Assembly: GCA_963837585.1 (NCBI GenBank)
Contig: CAWINX010000004.1
Location: 434,001-498,000 of the forward strand
Source: CAWINX01 sp963837585
GTDB taxonomy: Bacteria; Actinomycetota; Thermoleophilia; Solirubrobacterales; 70-9
Direction: 5' to 3'
Length of the DNA: 64,000 bases
This document shows positions 42,792 to 51,173 of this stretch, one piece after another (within the stretch, counting starts at the first letter, position 1; each line of letters starts with the position of its first letter). The position numbers were made by a program, and so were the translations under genes. The notes under the pieces were generated by a model. That model was not told the DNA's origin, did no database searches, and saw only the letters and a list, made by a program, of their open reading frames with translations.

Positions 42792-43521
42792 TCGTCCTCC
42801 TCCCCCTCCCGCTCGCCTCGATCAGCGCCAGGAAGGCGTCGTCGAGCCCCTGCTCGCCGGTGCGCCGCCGCAGCCCGTCGGGCGTCTCAGTCGCAAGCAG
42901 ACGGCCGTCGCGCATCAGCAGCAGCTCGGCACAGTGCTCGGCCTCGTCCATCACGTGGCTGGAGACGAGCAGGGTCGTCCCGCCCGCGGCCAACCCCTCG
43001 AAGGTCCCCCACAGCTCCTTGCGCAGAACCGGATCGAGGCCGACCGTCGGCTCGTCGAGGACGAGCAGGTCGGGGTCGCCGAGCAGCGCGGTGCCGAGAG
43101 AGACACGCGAGCGCTGTCCCCCGGAGAGGTTGCCCACCTCGTCGTCGACGTGCTCGCCGAGCGAGACGAGCTCGATCACCCCGTCGATCCGCTCCGCGGG
43201 AGCGCCGAGCACCCGGGCGAAGAACTCGAGGTTCTCGCGAACGCTGAGGTCGCCGTAGACCGAGGGGGCCTGGGTGACGTAGCCGACCCGGTACCGCAGG
43301 TCCGGCGACCCGGCCCGCTCCCCCAATACCTCGACCCGTCCCGACTCGACGATCTGGACGCCGACGATTGCCCGCATCAGCGTCGACTTGCCACAGCCGC
43401 TGGGGCCGAGCAGGCCGGTGATCCGCCCGCGAGGGACCTCGAAGGAGAGGTCGTGGAGGACCGGCCGCCCCCCGCGCCGGACCTCGAGGCCATCGACCGC
43501 AATCGCAGCTCCGTCAGCCAT
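42788..43521 (-). CDS. ABC transporter ATP-binding protein, one frameshift near its end
   Basis: About 244 aa: Walker A GPSGCGKST, Q-loop VGYVTQAPS, signature LSGGQRSRVSLGTALL, Walker B LLVLDEPTVGLDP and H-loop VSSHVMDEAEH. The last codons need one more G in a G5 run near 42814 to give EASGRE...E-stop at 42788-42790, which then overlaps the permease GTG by 4 bp. As given the frame runs on into the permease gene without a stop. It is an ABC-2 type exporter ATPase of the DrrA family. Confidence 0.9.
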
Positions 43522-43556
43522 TTGCGAGGGCGTGCCGATCGCCGTTCACCCTGGCG

Positions 43557-45077
43557 TCAGGCGGGAGTGACCGGGTTGCGGCGCCGCGCGAAGGAGCGGT
43601 CCTTGCCGGCGGCGAAGGCGAAGCGCCGGATCAGGTCGGCGCGCAGATCCTCGGGTTCGACCACCGCGTCGACCACCAGCTCTGAGGCGAGGTGGAGAAG
43701 GTCGATGTCCTCGGCATACTCGGCGCGCTTCTCCTCGACGAACCGCTGCCGCTCCTCCTCGTCTTCGATCGCCTGGATCTGGTTGTAGAAAACCGCGTTG
43801 ACCGCCGCCTGCGGGCCCATCACCGCGATCGAGGCGCTCGGCAGGGCGATGCAGCAGTCGGGCTCGAAGGCGGGACCGGCCATCGCGTAGAGGCCGGCGC
43901 CGTAAGCCTTGCGGACGATCACCGAGATCTTCGGCACCGTCGCCTCCGAGACGGCGCTGATCATCTTCGCGCCGTGGCGGATGATCCCCTGGCGCTCGAC
44001 CGCGGTGCCGATCATGAACCCGGGAACGTCGGCGAGGAAGAGCAGCGGCACGTTGAAGGCGTTGCAGGTCTGGATGAAACGAGCCGCCTTGTCGGCGGAG
44101 TCGACGAAGAGCACGCCGCCGGTGTGCTTGGGCTGGTTGGCGACGACGCCGACAACGCGCCCGTCGAGTCGCCCGTAGCCGACGATCAGCTCCTTCGCCC
44201 AGCGCTTGTGGACCTCGAGGAAGGAGTCGGCGTCGAGCAGCGCGTCGAGCAGCTTCTGCATGTCGAAGGGCCGGTTCTCGTCGGCCGGCAGGATCGAGGC
44301 GATCGGCTCATCCGAGGCGGGCGCGCCGGGCGCGGCAACCGGCGGCTCCTCGCACCAGCTGCCCGGCATGAACGAGAGGTAGCGCTTGGCGAGGTCGATC
44401 GCCTCCTCGTCGGTCTTGACCAGGAAGTGGCCGCAGCCGGAGACGCCGGTGTGCATCTTCGCCCCGCCCATCTCCTCCAGCGTCACCTTCTCGCCGATCA
44501 CCATCTCGGCCATCCGCGGCGAGCCCAGGTACATCGAGGCGTTGCCCTCGCGCATGATCACCACGTCGCAGAAGGCGGGGATGTAGGCGCCGCCGGCGGC
44601 GCTCGGCCCGAACAGCAGGCAGACCTGCGGGACCTGGCCGGAGAGGCGCACCTCGTTGTGGAAGATCCGCCCGGCGCCGCGACGCCCGGGAAACATCTGC
44701 ACCTGGTCGGTGATCCGCGCCCCCGCCGAGTCGACCAGGTAGACCATCGGCAGCTGCAACTTCAGCGCCCGCTCCTGGACGCGGAGGATCTTCTCGACCG
44801 TCTTCGGCCCCCAGGAGCCGGCCTTGACGGTCGGGTCGTTGGCCATCAGGGCGACGCGGCGACCGTCGATCGTCGCCAGGCCGGTGACGACACCGTCGGC
44901 GCCGAGGCCCTCTTGGTCCCAGTTGGCGAGCAGCCCCTCCTCGACAAAGGAGCCGGGATCGACCAGCCGCTCGACCCGCTCGCGGACCGGCAACTTGCCC
45001 TGCTCGGCGGTCTTCTCGTGGTGGCGTTGCGGGCCGCCCGCGAGGGCGGCCTCGAGGGCCTCGGCGAACTCGGTCAC
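43557..45077 (-). CDS. Acyl-CoA carboxylase, carboxyltransferase (beta) subunit
   Basis: This 506-aa protein has two crotonase-like halves with the oxyanion GG motifs: LLFGPSAAGGAYIPAFCDVV in the first and VIVRKAYGAGLYAMAGPAF in the second. It resembles propionyl-/methylcrotonyl-CoA carboxylase beta subunits; the leucine-pathway role is suggested by the neighbouring HMG-CoA lyase gene. The biotinylated alpha subunit is not in this window. It is 9 bp downstream of the lyase gene on the same strand and the frame is intact. Confidence 0.93.
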   Translation of the reverse strand: MTEFAEALEAALAGGPQRHHEKTAEQGKLPVRERVERLVDPGSFVEEGLLANWDQEGLGADGVVTGLATIDGRRVALMANDPTVKAGSWGPKTVEKILRVQERALKLQLPMVYLVDSAGARITDQVQMFPGRRGAGRIFHNEVRLSGQVPQVCLLFGPSAAGGAYIPAFCDVVIMREGNASMYLGSPRMAEMVIGEKVTLEEMGGAKMHTGVSGCGHFLVKTDEEAIDLAKRYLSFMPGSWCEEPPVAAPGAPASDEPIASILPADENRPFDMQKLLDALLDADSFLEVHKRWAKELIVGYGRLDGRVVGVVANQPKHTGGVLFVDSADKAARFIQTCNAFNVPLLFLADVPGFMIGTAVERQGIIRHGAKMISAVSEATVPKISVIVRKAYGAGLYAMAGPAFEPDCCIALPSASIAVMGPQAAVNAVFYNQIQAIEDEEERQRFVEEKRAEYAEDIDLLHLASELVVDAVVEPEDLRADLIRRFAFAAGKDRSFARRRNPVTPA

Positions 45078-45086
45078 GCGCTCAGC

Positions 45087-46016
45087 CTATTCGTCCTCGC
45101 CGCGATGCCAGTCGACCGGCCCGGCGCGCAAAACGTGGGAGCCGAGCGGGCGGCCGAGCACCTCCTGCGCGGCCCGTGAAGCGTCAATCAGCCGGGGCAG
45201 GTCGATCCCGGTCTCCACCCCCATCTCGTGCAGCATCGAGACGACGTCCTCGGTCGCGACGTTGCCGGTGGCGCCGGGAGGGACCGGGCAGCCGCCCAGC
45301 TCGCCGAAGCTCGCCTCGAAGGAATCGACCCCCTCCTCCAGCGCGGCGAGCACGTTCGCGAGCCCCTGCCCGCGGGTGTTGTGGAAGTGGGCGGTCAGCT
45401 CGACCCCGCCGAGCCGCTCGCGGGCGGCGGCGAAGAACTCGTGGACCTGGCGCGGATTCGCCATCCCGGTGGTGTCGCCGAATCCGACCTCGGCGCAACC
45501 GGCCGCGGCGAGCCGCTCGGCGATCCCGAAGACGCGCTCGGGCGGGACCTCACCCTCGTAGGGACAGCCGAAGGAGGTGGAGATCACCCCCTCGCAGCGC
45601 AGCCCCGCCTCCCCCGCGACGGCGATCGTCCGCTCCAGACCCGCCAGCGACTCCTCGACCGAGCGGTTGACGTTGCGCCGGTTGTGTGTCTCCGACGCGG
45701 AGAGGAAGAGGTTGACCTCGTCGAAGCGGTCGCGCTGCTCCAGGGCACGTTCCAATCCGCGCTCGTTGGGGATCAGCACCGAGAAGGAGACCCCGTCGCG
45801 CCGCTGCACCGAGCCCAACACCTCTTCGGCGTCGGAGAGCTGCGGGATCACGTCCGGCCGTACGAAGGACGTCACCTCCAGCCGCGCCAGCCCGGTCGCC
45901 GAGAGCATGTCGATCAATCGCACCTTCTCGGCAGTCGGGATCGTCTCCGGCTCGTTCTGAAAGCCGTCGCGGGGACCGACCTCGCGGATGCGGACGCGCT
46001 GCGGCAGCGGCGCCAT
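45087..46016 (-). CDS. mvaB: Hydroxymethylglutaryl-CoA lyase
   Basis: This 309-aa TIM-barrel lyase has the HMG-CoA lyase motifs: IREVGPRDGFQNEPETIPT, EVTSFVRPDVIPQLSD, FGDTTGMANP, TAHFHNTRGQGLAN and the catalytic-cysteine loop GELGGCPVPPGATGNVATED. It splits HMG-CoA to acetyl-CoA and acetoacetate, the last step of leucine degradation. Downstream are a carboxylase beta subunit gene and, convergently, acetoacetyl-CoA synthetase; upstream (5 bp) is an SDR gene. Confidence 0.95.
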   Translation of the reverse strand: MAPLPQRVRIREVGPRDGFQNEPETIPTAEKVRLIDMLSATGLARLEVTSFVRPDVIPQLSDAEEVLGSVQRRDGVSFSVLIPNERGLERALEQRDRFDEVNLFLSASETHNRRNVNRSVEESLAGLERTIAVAGEAGLRCEGVISTSFGCPYEGEVPPERVFGIAERLAAAGCAEVGFGDTTGMANPRQVHEFFAAARERLGGVELTAHFHNTRGQGLANVLAALEEGVDSFEASFGELGGCPVPPGATGNVATEDVVSMLHEMGVETGIDLPRLIDASRAAQEVLGRPLGSHVLRAGPVDWHRGEDE

Positions 46017-46021
46017 CCGGG

Positions 46022-46756
46022 CTAGACCATCCCCAATCCGCCGCTCACGCCCAGAGTCTCCCCGGTCACGTAGGTGGCGTCATCGGAGGCCAGGAAGGCG
46101 ACCGCGGCGGCCACCTCGTCGGGCTGACCCAAGCGCTTCAGCTGGGTCAGGCCCTTCATCGTCTCGATCACTTTCTCGCCGATCTCGCCGAACTCCTTGG
46201 CGCCCATCAGCAGCGGCGTCTCGATCGGGCCGGGCGCTATCGCGTTGGCGGTGACCCCGTAGCGGCCGCTCTCGCGGGCGATCGTCTTCATGAACGCGAT
46301 CACGCCGCCCTTGGCGGCGGAGTAGACGGCCGAGCCCTTCGATCCGACCCGTCCCGCCTCCGAGGAGATGCTGACGATCCGCCCGTAGCCGGCCTCCTGC
46401 ATGCCGGGCAGTGCGGCGAAGGTGCAGTTGAGGACGCCGGTCAGGTTGATCGCCAGGACCCGCTGCCACTGCTCGGGGCTGGTGTAGGTGAAGAAGCCGA
46501 ACTCGTCGGTGCCGGCGTTGTTGACCAGCACGTCCAGCGTCCCGGTGGCCTCAACCGCGGCTTGAGCCGCCTCGAGATCGGTGACGTCGAGCTCGATCGC
46601 GTGCCCGGCGATCTCGCCGGCAACCTTCTCGGCGCCGGCGACGTCGATGTCGCCGACCCAAACCTCAGCGCCCTCAGCGGCGAGCCTCGCGGCGATCGCC
46701 GCGCCGATCCCGCTTGCGCCCCCGGTGACCAGAGCCTTCCGTCCCTCAAGCCTCAT
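46022..46756 (-). CDS. SDR-family dehydrogenase (3-hydroxybutyrate dehydrogenase / FabG-like)
   Basis: From ATG 46756 (MRLEGRKALVTGG) the product is 244 aa: cofactor motif TGGASGIG, NNAG, catalytic Ser in SISSEAG, YxxxK in YSAAKGG and a C-terminal SGGLG. The context (HMG-CoA lyase, acetoacetyl-CoA synthetase) suggests 3-hydroxyacyl or 3-hydroxybutyrate oxidation, but SDR specificity cannot be read from sequence. It is divergent from the F420 reductase gene at 46786. Confidence 0.9.
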   Translation of the reverse strand: MRLEGRKALVTGGASGIGAAIAARLAAEGAEVWVGDIDVAGAEKVAGEIAGHAIELDVTDLEAAQAAVEATGTLDVLVNNAGTDEFGFFTYTSPEQWQRVLAINLTGVLNCTFAALPGMQEAGYGRIVSISSEAGRVGSKGSAVYSAAKGGVIAFMKTIARESGRYGVTANAIAPGPIETPLLMGAKEFGEIGEKVIETMKGLTQLKRLGQPDEVAAAVAFLASDDATYVTGETLGVSGGLGMV

Positions 46757-46785
46757 CGGTCGCTGAGCATAGACTGGCGGCCGCC

Positions 46786-47478
46786 ATGGCAGACGTCGCA
46801 CCGATCCCGATCATCGGCGGAACCGGCGCCCTCGGCGCCGGCCTGGCGCTGCGCTGGGCGAAGGCGGGAGCGCCGATCGCAATCGGCTCGCGCTCCGCGG
46901 AACGCGCCGAGGAGGCCGCCGCCAAGATCCGCGAGGCGGTTCCCGGCGCCGAGGTCGAGGGGCTCCTCAACGAGGAGGCGGCCAAGCGCGCCGAGATCGT
47001 CTTCCTCACCGTTCCCTTCCGCGCCCAGTCGGAGAACCTCAACAACCTGCGCGAGGCGCTGCGGCCCGGCCAAATCCTCGTCGACTGCACCGTCCCCCTG
47101 GCCGCGGCGGTCAGCGGCAAGGCGACCCGCTCGCTCGGGGTCTGGCAGGGCTCGGCGGCCCAACAGGCTCAGGAAATGGTGCCCGAGGGCGTCACCGTTA
47201 TCGCGGCGCTGCACACCGTCGGGGCGCCGACCCTCGCCGACGCGAGCGCCGAGCTGGGCGAGGACGTCCTCGTCTGCGGCGACCGCAAGGCCGACAAGGC
47301 CCGGGTTGCGCGGCTGATCGAGCTGATCCCCGGCCTGCGAGCGGTCAACGCCGGCCCGCTGGAGATGGCGCGGATAGTCGAGCAGCTGACCCCGATGCTG
47401 ATTTCCGTCAACACCCGCTACAAGGCGCACGCCGGTATCCGGCTGACCGGTCTGCCCGACGGCGACCACTGGGCGTGA
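46786..47478 (+). CDS. npdG: NADPH:F420 oxidoreductase
   Basis: This 230-aa protein has the Rossmann start IPIIGGTGALGAGLALRWAK, the NADP-selective IGSRSAERAEEAA and the FNO family regions EIVFLTVPFR and LHTVGAPTLADAS, ending ISVNTRYKAHAGIRLTGL. It transfers hydride between NADPH and F420. It is 7 bp upstream of cofD, so reduction of the coenzyme and its synthesis are encoded together. Confidence 0.94.
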   Translation: MADVAPIPIIGGTGALGAGLALRWAKAGAPIAIGSRSAERAEEAAAKIREAVPGAEVEGLLNEEAAKRAEIVFLTVPFRAQSENLNNLREALRPGQILVDCTVPLAAAVSGKATRSLGVWQGSAAQQAQEMVPEGVTVIAALHTVGAPTLADASAELGEDVLVCGDRKADKARVARLIELIPGLRAVNAGPLEMARIVEQLTPMLISVNTRYKAHAGIRLTGLPDGDHWA

Positions 47479-47485
47479 GGCGTCG

Positions 47486-48417
47486 ATGAGGGTCGCGCTG
47501 CTCGCCGGTGGGACCGGCGGGGCGAAACTGGGCGCCGGCCTCCAGGAGCTGATCGGCGCCGACCTGGCGGTGATCGCCAACACCGGCGACGACATCGAGA
47601 CGCTCGGCGTCCACGTTTCCCCCGACCCCGACCTCGTCACCTACTGGCTGAGCGGCGAGATCGACGAGGAGCGCGGCTGGGGGTTGCGCGACGACGGCTT
47701 CGTCGCCTTCGAACGACTTGCCAAGCTCGGCGCCCCCGACTGGTTCCGCCTCTCCGATCGCGACCTCGCCGCCTGCCTCTACCGGCGCCAGTTCCTCGAC
47801 GAGGGCGGCCGGCTGACCGACGCCCAGGCCCAGATCTCCCGCGCCCTCGGTGTCGCCGCCCAGGTGCTGCCGATGTGCGAGGCGCCGGTGCGGACCGTGG
47901 TGCTTACGGCGGCCGGGCGACGCAGCCTGCAGGAGTACCTGATCATCGACCGCGGAGAGCCGGAGGTGCACGGGGTCGAGCTGGAGGGGATCGAGGCGGC
48001 CGAGCCGACCGCGGAGGCGTTGCGAGCCCTGCGACAGGCCGACGCGATCGTGCTCGGACCGTCCAATCCGGTAATCAGCATCGGCCCGATCCTCGCCGTG
48101 CCGGGAATGCGCGAGGCGATCGCCGCGGCCGACGCTCCCGTCATCGCGATCAGCCCGTTCGTCGCCGGCCAGGTCGTCAAGGGCCCGACCGCGCGCTTCA
48201 TGGAGGCCCTGGGGAGACCCTCGACCGCCGGCGGCGTCGCCTCCCTCTACGCCGGGCTGATCGACGCGATGGTCGTCGACGAGGGGGACCCCGACCCCCC
48301 GCCCGCTGAGATCCCACCCTCGCGGCGGCAACGTTGATGGAGGGAGCCGGGGGACGGGCCCGGGTGGCGCGCGCCGTCCTCGACTACGCCGCCGACCTCG
48401 CTTCGGGTGGACCCTAG
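47486..48417 (+). CDS. cofD: 2-phospho-L-lactate transferase (CofD/FbiA), one frameshift near the C-terminus
   Basis: The N-terminal region LLAGGTGGAKLGAGLQELIG, NTGDDIETLGVHVSPDPDLV and SNPVISIGPILAVPGMREAI identify CofD/FbiA, which joins the phosphate-containing donor to FO to form (dehydro)F420-0. The frame as given stops at 48337. If one C is added to the CCC run near 48320, the true end reads PTLAAATLMEGAGGRARVAR to ASGGP and stops at TAG 48415-48417, giving about 310 aa, the normal length. Confidence 0.93.
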
Positions 48418-48440
48418 GACGAAACGATACTCACTGAGGA

Positions 48441-49082
48441 GTGAAGGCCACGGCGATCCTCCCCGTGAAGCGCTTCGGGGCCGCGAAGCGGCGCCTCGCA
48501 GCAAACATCGACGATGAGCGGCGCGAGGCGGTGGTCGCGGCGATGCTCGAAGACGTCCTGGAGGCGGCGAGCGCCGCACGCTCGATCGAGCGGATTGTCG
48601 TTGTCACCGACGACCCGCGAGGGCGAGAGATCGCGACTGCGGCCGGCGCCGAGGTCATCCCCGACGTCGCCGAGGGCGGCCACTCCGAGGCGGCGCTTGC
48701 CGGCGTCGCGCTGGCGAGCGAGCGAGGAGCCGAGTGCGTCGTGCTGATCCCCGGCGATTGCCCATTGCTCGACCCGCGTGAGCTGGACCACCTGCTGACC
48801 GGGATCCCCGGCTCCTACGTCGCGATCGTCCCCGACCGCCATGGCACCGGGACCAACGCGCTGGCGCTGTCCCCTCCGGAGGCGATCCGCCCCGCCTTCG
48901 GCGAGGGCAGCTGCGAGCGCCACGTCGCCGCCGCCCGCGAGGCAGCCATCCCCTTCTCGGTCGAGCCGCTGGCCTCGCTCGGACTCGACCTCGACACCCC
49001 CGCCGACGTCGTCGCCCTCGCCCGCGAGTTGGAGGCGCGGCCGGGACGCGCGAAGAGAACCGCAAAGGCGCTGGGGATATGA
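48441..49082 (+). CDS. cofC: Guanylyltransferase for F420 synthesis (CofC/FbiD)
   Basis: This 213-aa protein has the CofC pattern: ILPVKRFGAAKRRLAANIDD, IVVVTDDPRGREIAT, VLIPGDCPLLDPRELDHLL, HGTGTNALALSPP and the C-terminal GLDLDTPADVVAL. It activates 2-phospholactate or, in actinobacteria, phosphoenolpyruvate with GTP. It starts at GTG 48441 and its stop overlaps the cofE ATG by 4 bp. Confidence 0.94.
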   Translation: MKATAILPVKRFGAAKRRLAANIDDERREAVVAAMLEDVLEAASAARSIERIVVVTDDPRGREIATAAGAEVIPDVAEGGHSEAALAGVALASERGAECVVLIPGDCPLLDPRELDHLLTGIPGSYVAIVPDRHGTGTNALALSPPEAIRPAFGEGSCERHVAAAREAAIPFSVEPLASLGLDLDTPADVVALARELEARPGRAKRTAKALGI

Positions 49083-49884
49083 GCGGGATCCAGGTGCTGC
49101 CGGTCGCCGGCCTACCGGAAGTGGCGGAGGGGATGCGGATCGGCAACCTGGTCGCCGAACGCATCGGCCTCGCAGACGGCGACGTCCTCGTCGTCTCCCA
49201 GAAGATCGTCTCCAAGGCGGAGGGACGGGTCCGGCGCCTCTCCTCGGTGGAGCCGGGCGATGAGGCCCGGCGCCTCGGCGCCTCGCTCGGCAAGGAGCCG
49301 GCGCTGGTCGAGCTGATCCTCGCGGAGAGCCGCGAGGTGCTGCGAGCCGAGCGCGGCGTGCTGATCGTCGAGACGCACCACGGCTTCGTCTGCGCCAACG
49401 CCGGCATCGACAGCTCCAACCTCCCCGATCCTGACACGGTCAGCCTGCTGCCGGAGGATCCCGATGCTTCGGCGCGGCGGATCAGAGCGGAAATCGCGCA
49501 GCGATCCGCGGGGGCGGGAGTGGGGTCCGTCGGACAAAAGCGGGGAGTGTCCGCCGGACCTCCTCCCGCCCCTAGTGGCGGTGGTGATCTCCGACAGTTT
49601 CGGCCGCGCCTGGCGGCTCGGCCAAGCCGAAGTCGCGATCGGTTGTGCCGGGCTCGTCCCGCTCGACGACTGGCGCGGGCGGCAGCGACTCGAGCGGCAG
49701 GGAGCTGGAGGCGACCGAGATCGCGATCGCCGACGAGGCGGCCGCGGCGGCCGACCTGGTGCGTGACAAGGCGAACCGGGTTCCCGCCGCCGTTATCCGC
49801 GGGCTTGCGCACCACGTCACTCGCGAAGACGGTCCCGGCGCGATCGCCTTACGTCGCCCCCGCGAAGCCGACCTCTTCCGCTAG
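49079..49884 (+). CDS. cofE: F420-0:gamma-glutamyl ligase (CofE), two frameshifts
   Basis: CofE adds glutamate residues to F420-0. The first frame covers GLPEVAEGMRIGNLVAERI, VVSQKIVSKAEGR and VCANAGIDSSNLPDPD; the second LVAVVISDSFGRAWRLGQAE and VAIGCAGLVPLDDWRG; the third DSSGRELEATEIAIADEAAA to the end READLFR (TAG 49882-49884). Frame changes fall near 49568 and 49675. Between the first two blocks a roughly 20-codon hairpin-forming stretch (49515-49568) interrupts the usual loop. The protein ends with the CofE domain, so the FbiB-type C-terminal nitroreductase domain is absent. The stop codon lies at the outer end of the MITE's inverted repeat. Confidence 0.88.
49515..49568. repeat. Hairpin-forming segment inside cofE
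   Basis: Arms GGTCCGTCGGAC (49524-49535) and GTCCGCCGGACC (49549-49560) pair with one mismatch over a 13-nt loop. Outer CGGGAG/CTCCCG (49515-49520, 49563-49568) extend the stem. It lies at the position where CofE homologues have a short loop, and the frame changes at its right edge. Confidence 0.6.
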
Positions 49885-49911
49885 ATGAGTGATTCCACGG
49901 GCAACCACGCC

Positions 49912-49931
49912 GGCGGTTCCGCGGAACCGCC
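49912..49931. repeat. Perfect 20-bp palindrome inside the MITE-like element
   Basis: GGCGGTTCCGCGGAACCGCC is identical to its reverse complement. It could form a hairpin in single-stranded DNA or act as a bidirectional terminator between the convergent genes. Confidence 0.75.
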
Positions 49932-49973
49932 TCAGTCATCGTGATCTCGCACTTCCAGCGGAGCGCCGCCGCC

Positions 49974-50017
49974 GGTGTAACGCGTAGGGGGTCATTTGCC
50001 CACATACGCGTTACACC
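49974..50017. repeat. Inverted-repeat unit 1 (GGTGTAACGCGTA arms)
   Basis: Arms GGTGTAACGCGTA and TACGCGTTACACC are exactly complementary (13 bp) around an 18-nt loop containing GGGGTCATTTGCCCAC. A related unit follows 71 bp downstream. Confidence 0.8.
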
Positions 50018-50044
50018 GCTGATGACATCCCAGTCTTCCTTGCC

Positions 50045-50089
50045 GGTGTAACGCATAAGGGGGCTATTTGCCCGCCTACGCGTTACACC
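50045..50089. repeat. Inverted-repeat unit 2 (related to unit 1)
   Basis: Arms GGTGTAACGCATA and TACGCGTTACACC pair with small mismatches, and the loop shares ATTTGCCC with unit 1. The two units are clearly duplicates of one motif, 71 bp apart start to start. Confidence 0.75.
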
Positions 50090-50169
50090 GAGGCGATGTC
50101 CCTTGATTCTCTGCGGTGCGACAGGGGATGCGTGCGTTATTTCGGGTGTGCGGTCGTGGAATCACTCAT

Positions 50170-51153
50170 CTAGATCCGCAGCACCGCAGCGCCGCGCAGG
50201 CGGCCGGCGCGTAGATCGTCGAGCGCATCGTTCGCCGACTCCAGCGGATAGGTCTCGACCTCGGTGTGAACGGGCACCCGCGGCGCCAGCGCCATGAACT
50301 CCTCGCCGTCGCGCCGAGTCAGGTTGGCGACCGAGCCGAGCGTGCGCTCGCCCCAGAGGATCTCGTAGGGGAAGGCGGGGATCTCGCTCATGTGGATGCC
50401 GGCGCTGATGATCCGCGCCCCCTTGGCGCTGGCGCGGAGCGCCGCCGGCATCAGGGCGCCGACCGGGGCGAAGACGATCGCGCCGTCGAGCTCCTCCGGC
50501 GCGGGCCCCTCGGATGAGCCGGCCCACTCGGCGCCGAGCTCGCGGGCGAAGGCCTGGGTCTCCTCGTCCCCCTCCCGGGTGAAGGCGAAGACGCGCCGCC
50601 CCTGATGGACGGCGACCTGGCAGAGGATGTGAGCCGAGGCGCCGAAGCCGTAGAAACCGATCCGCTCGACGTCGCCGACCAACCGCAACGCCCGGTAGCC
50701 GATCAAGCCGGCGCAGAGCAACGGCGCGGCCTGCTCGTCTGAATAGTCGGAGGGAATCGGAAAGCAGAAGCGCTCATCGGCGACCATCAACTCGGCGTAG
50801 CCGCCGTCGATGTCATAGCCGGTGAAGCGGGCCCGGTCGCAGAGGTTCTCGCGCCCGCTGGAGCAGTAACGGCACTCCCCACAGGTCCAGCCGAGCCAGG
50901 GCACCCCGACCCGGTCGCCTGCGGAGAACCGCTCCACCCCCTCCCCCAGGCCGACCACGGCGCCGACGACCTGGTGCCCCGGAATAAGCGGAAGCTTCGG
51001 CTCGGTCAGTTCGCCATCGAGAATGTGGAGGTCGGTGCGACAGACGCCACAGGCGGCGACCTCGATCAGGACCTCGCCATCGCCAGGCCTGGGTTCGGGA
51101 ACTTCACTGAGCCGAAGGGGCTGACGCTGCCGCTCCAGGACCATTGCCCGCAT
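50170..51153 (-). CDS. Zinc-dependent alcohol dehydrogenase family protein
   Basis: This 327-aa MDR protein has the zinc-site residues ACGVCRTDLHIL and GHQVVGAVVGLGEGVERFSA, plus the structural zinc lobe CGECRYCSSGRENLC. The nucleotide-binding region IGFYGFGASAHILCQVAVHQG lacks the standard GxGxxG but keeps GFGASA. It resembles the AdhA-type enzymes. Its stop codon is provided by the MITE's inverted repeat. Substrate unknown. Confidence 0.92.
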   Translation of the reverse strand: MRAMVLERQRQPLRLSEVPEPRPGDGEVLIEVAACGVCRTDLHILDGELTEPKLPLIPGHQVVGAVVGLGEGVERFSAGDRVGVPWLGWTCGECRYCSSGRENLCDRARFTGYDIDGGYAELMVADERFCFPIPSDYSDEQAAPLLCAGLIGYRALRLVGDVERIGFYGFGASAHILCQVAVHQGRRVFAFTREGDEETQAFARELGAEWAGSSEGPAPEELDGAIVFAPVGALMPAALRASAKGARIISAGIHMSEIPAFPYEILWGERTLGSVANLTRRDGEEFMALAPRVPVHTEVETYPLESANDALDDLRAGRLRGAAVLRI

Positions 51154-51173
51154 CGCTCAATGATGGCGGGTGG

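Larger units (their letters stand above)
49881..50173. mobile_element. MITE-like element with perfect 19-bp terminal inverted repeats
   Basis: CTAGATGAGTGATTCCACG at 49881-49899 and its exact complement CGTGGAATCACTCATCTAG at 50155-50173 bound a 293-bp gene-free segment between the convergent cofE and alcohol dehydrogenase genes. No transposase frame is present. The outer CTAG of each repeat supplies the TAG stop codon of the neighbouring gene in mirror fashion. CTAG-targeting insertion sequences are known (IS870-type), so CTAG may be the target site. The inside holds a 20-bp palindrome and two related inverted-repeat units. Confidence 0.7.

Noticed and set aside
42196..43521. A 441-aa ABC ATPase-permease fusion
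   Set aside because: The ATPase stop is lost through one missing G near 42814; the continuation is the permease gene in a wrong frame.
49974..50089. Integron attC sites (AAC...GTT pairs in the repeated hairpins)
   Set aside because: The arms GGTGTAAC/GTTACACC do not fit the R''/R' consensus RYYYAAC/GTTRRRY, and no integrase or cassette array is present.
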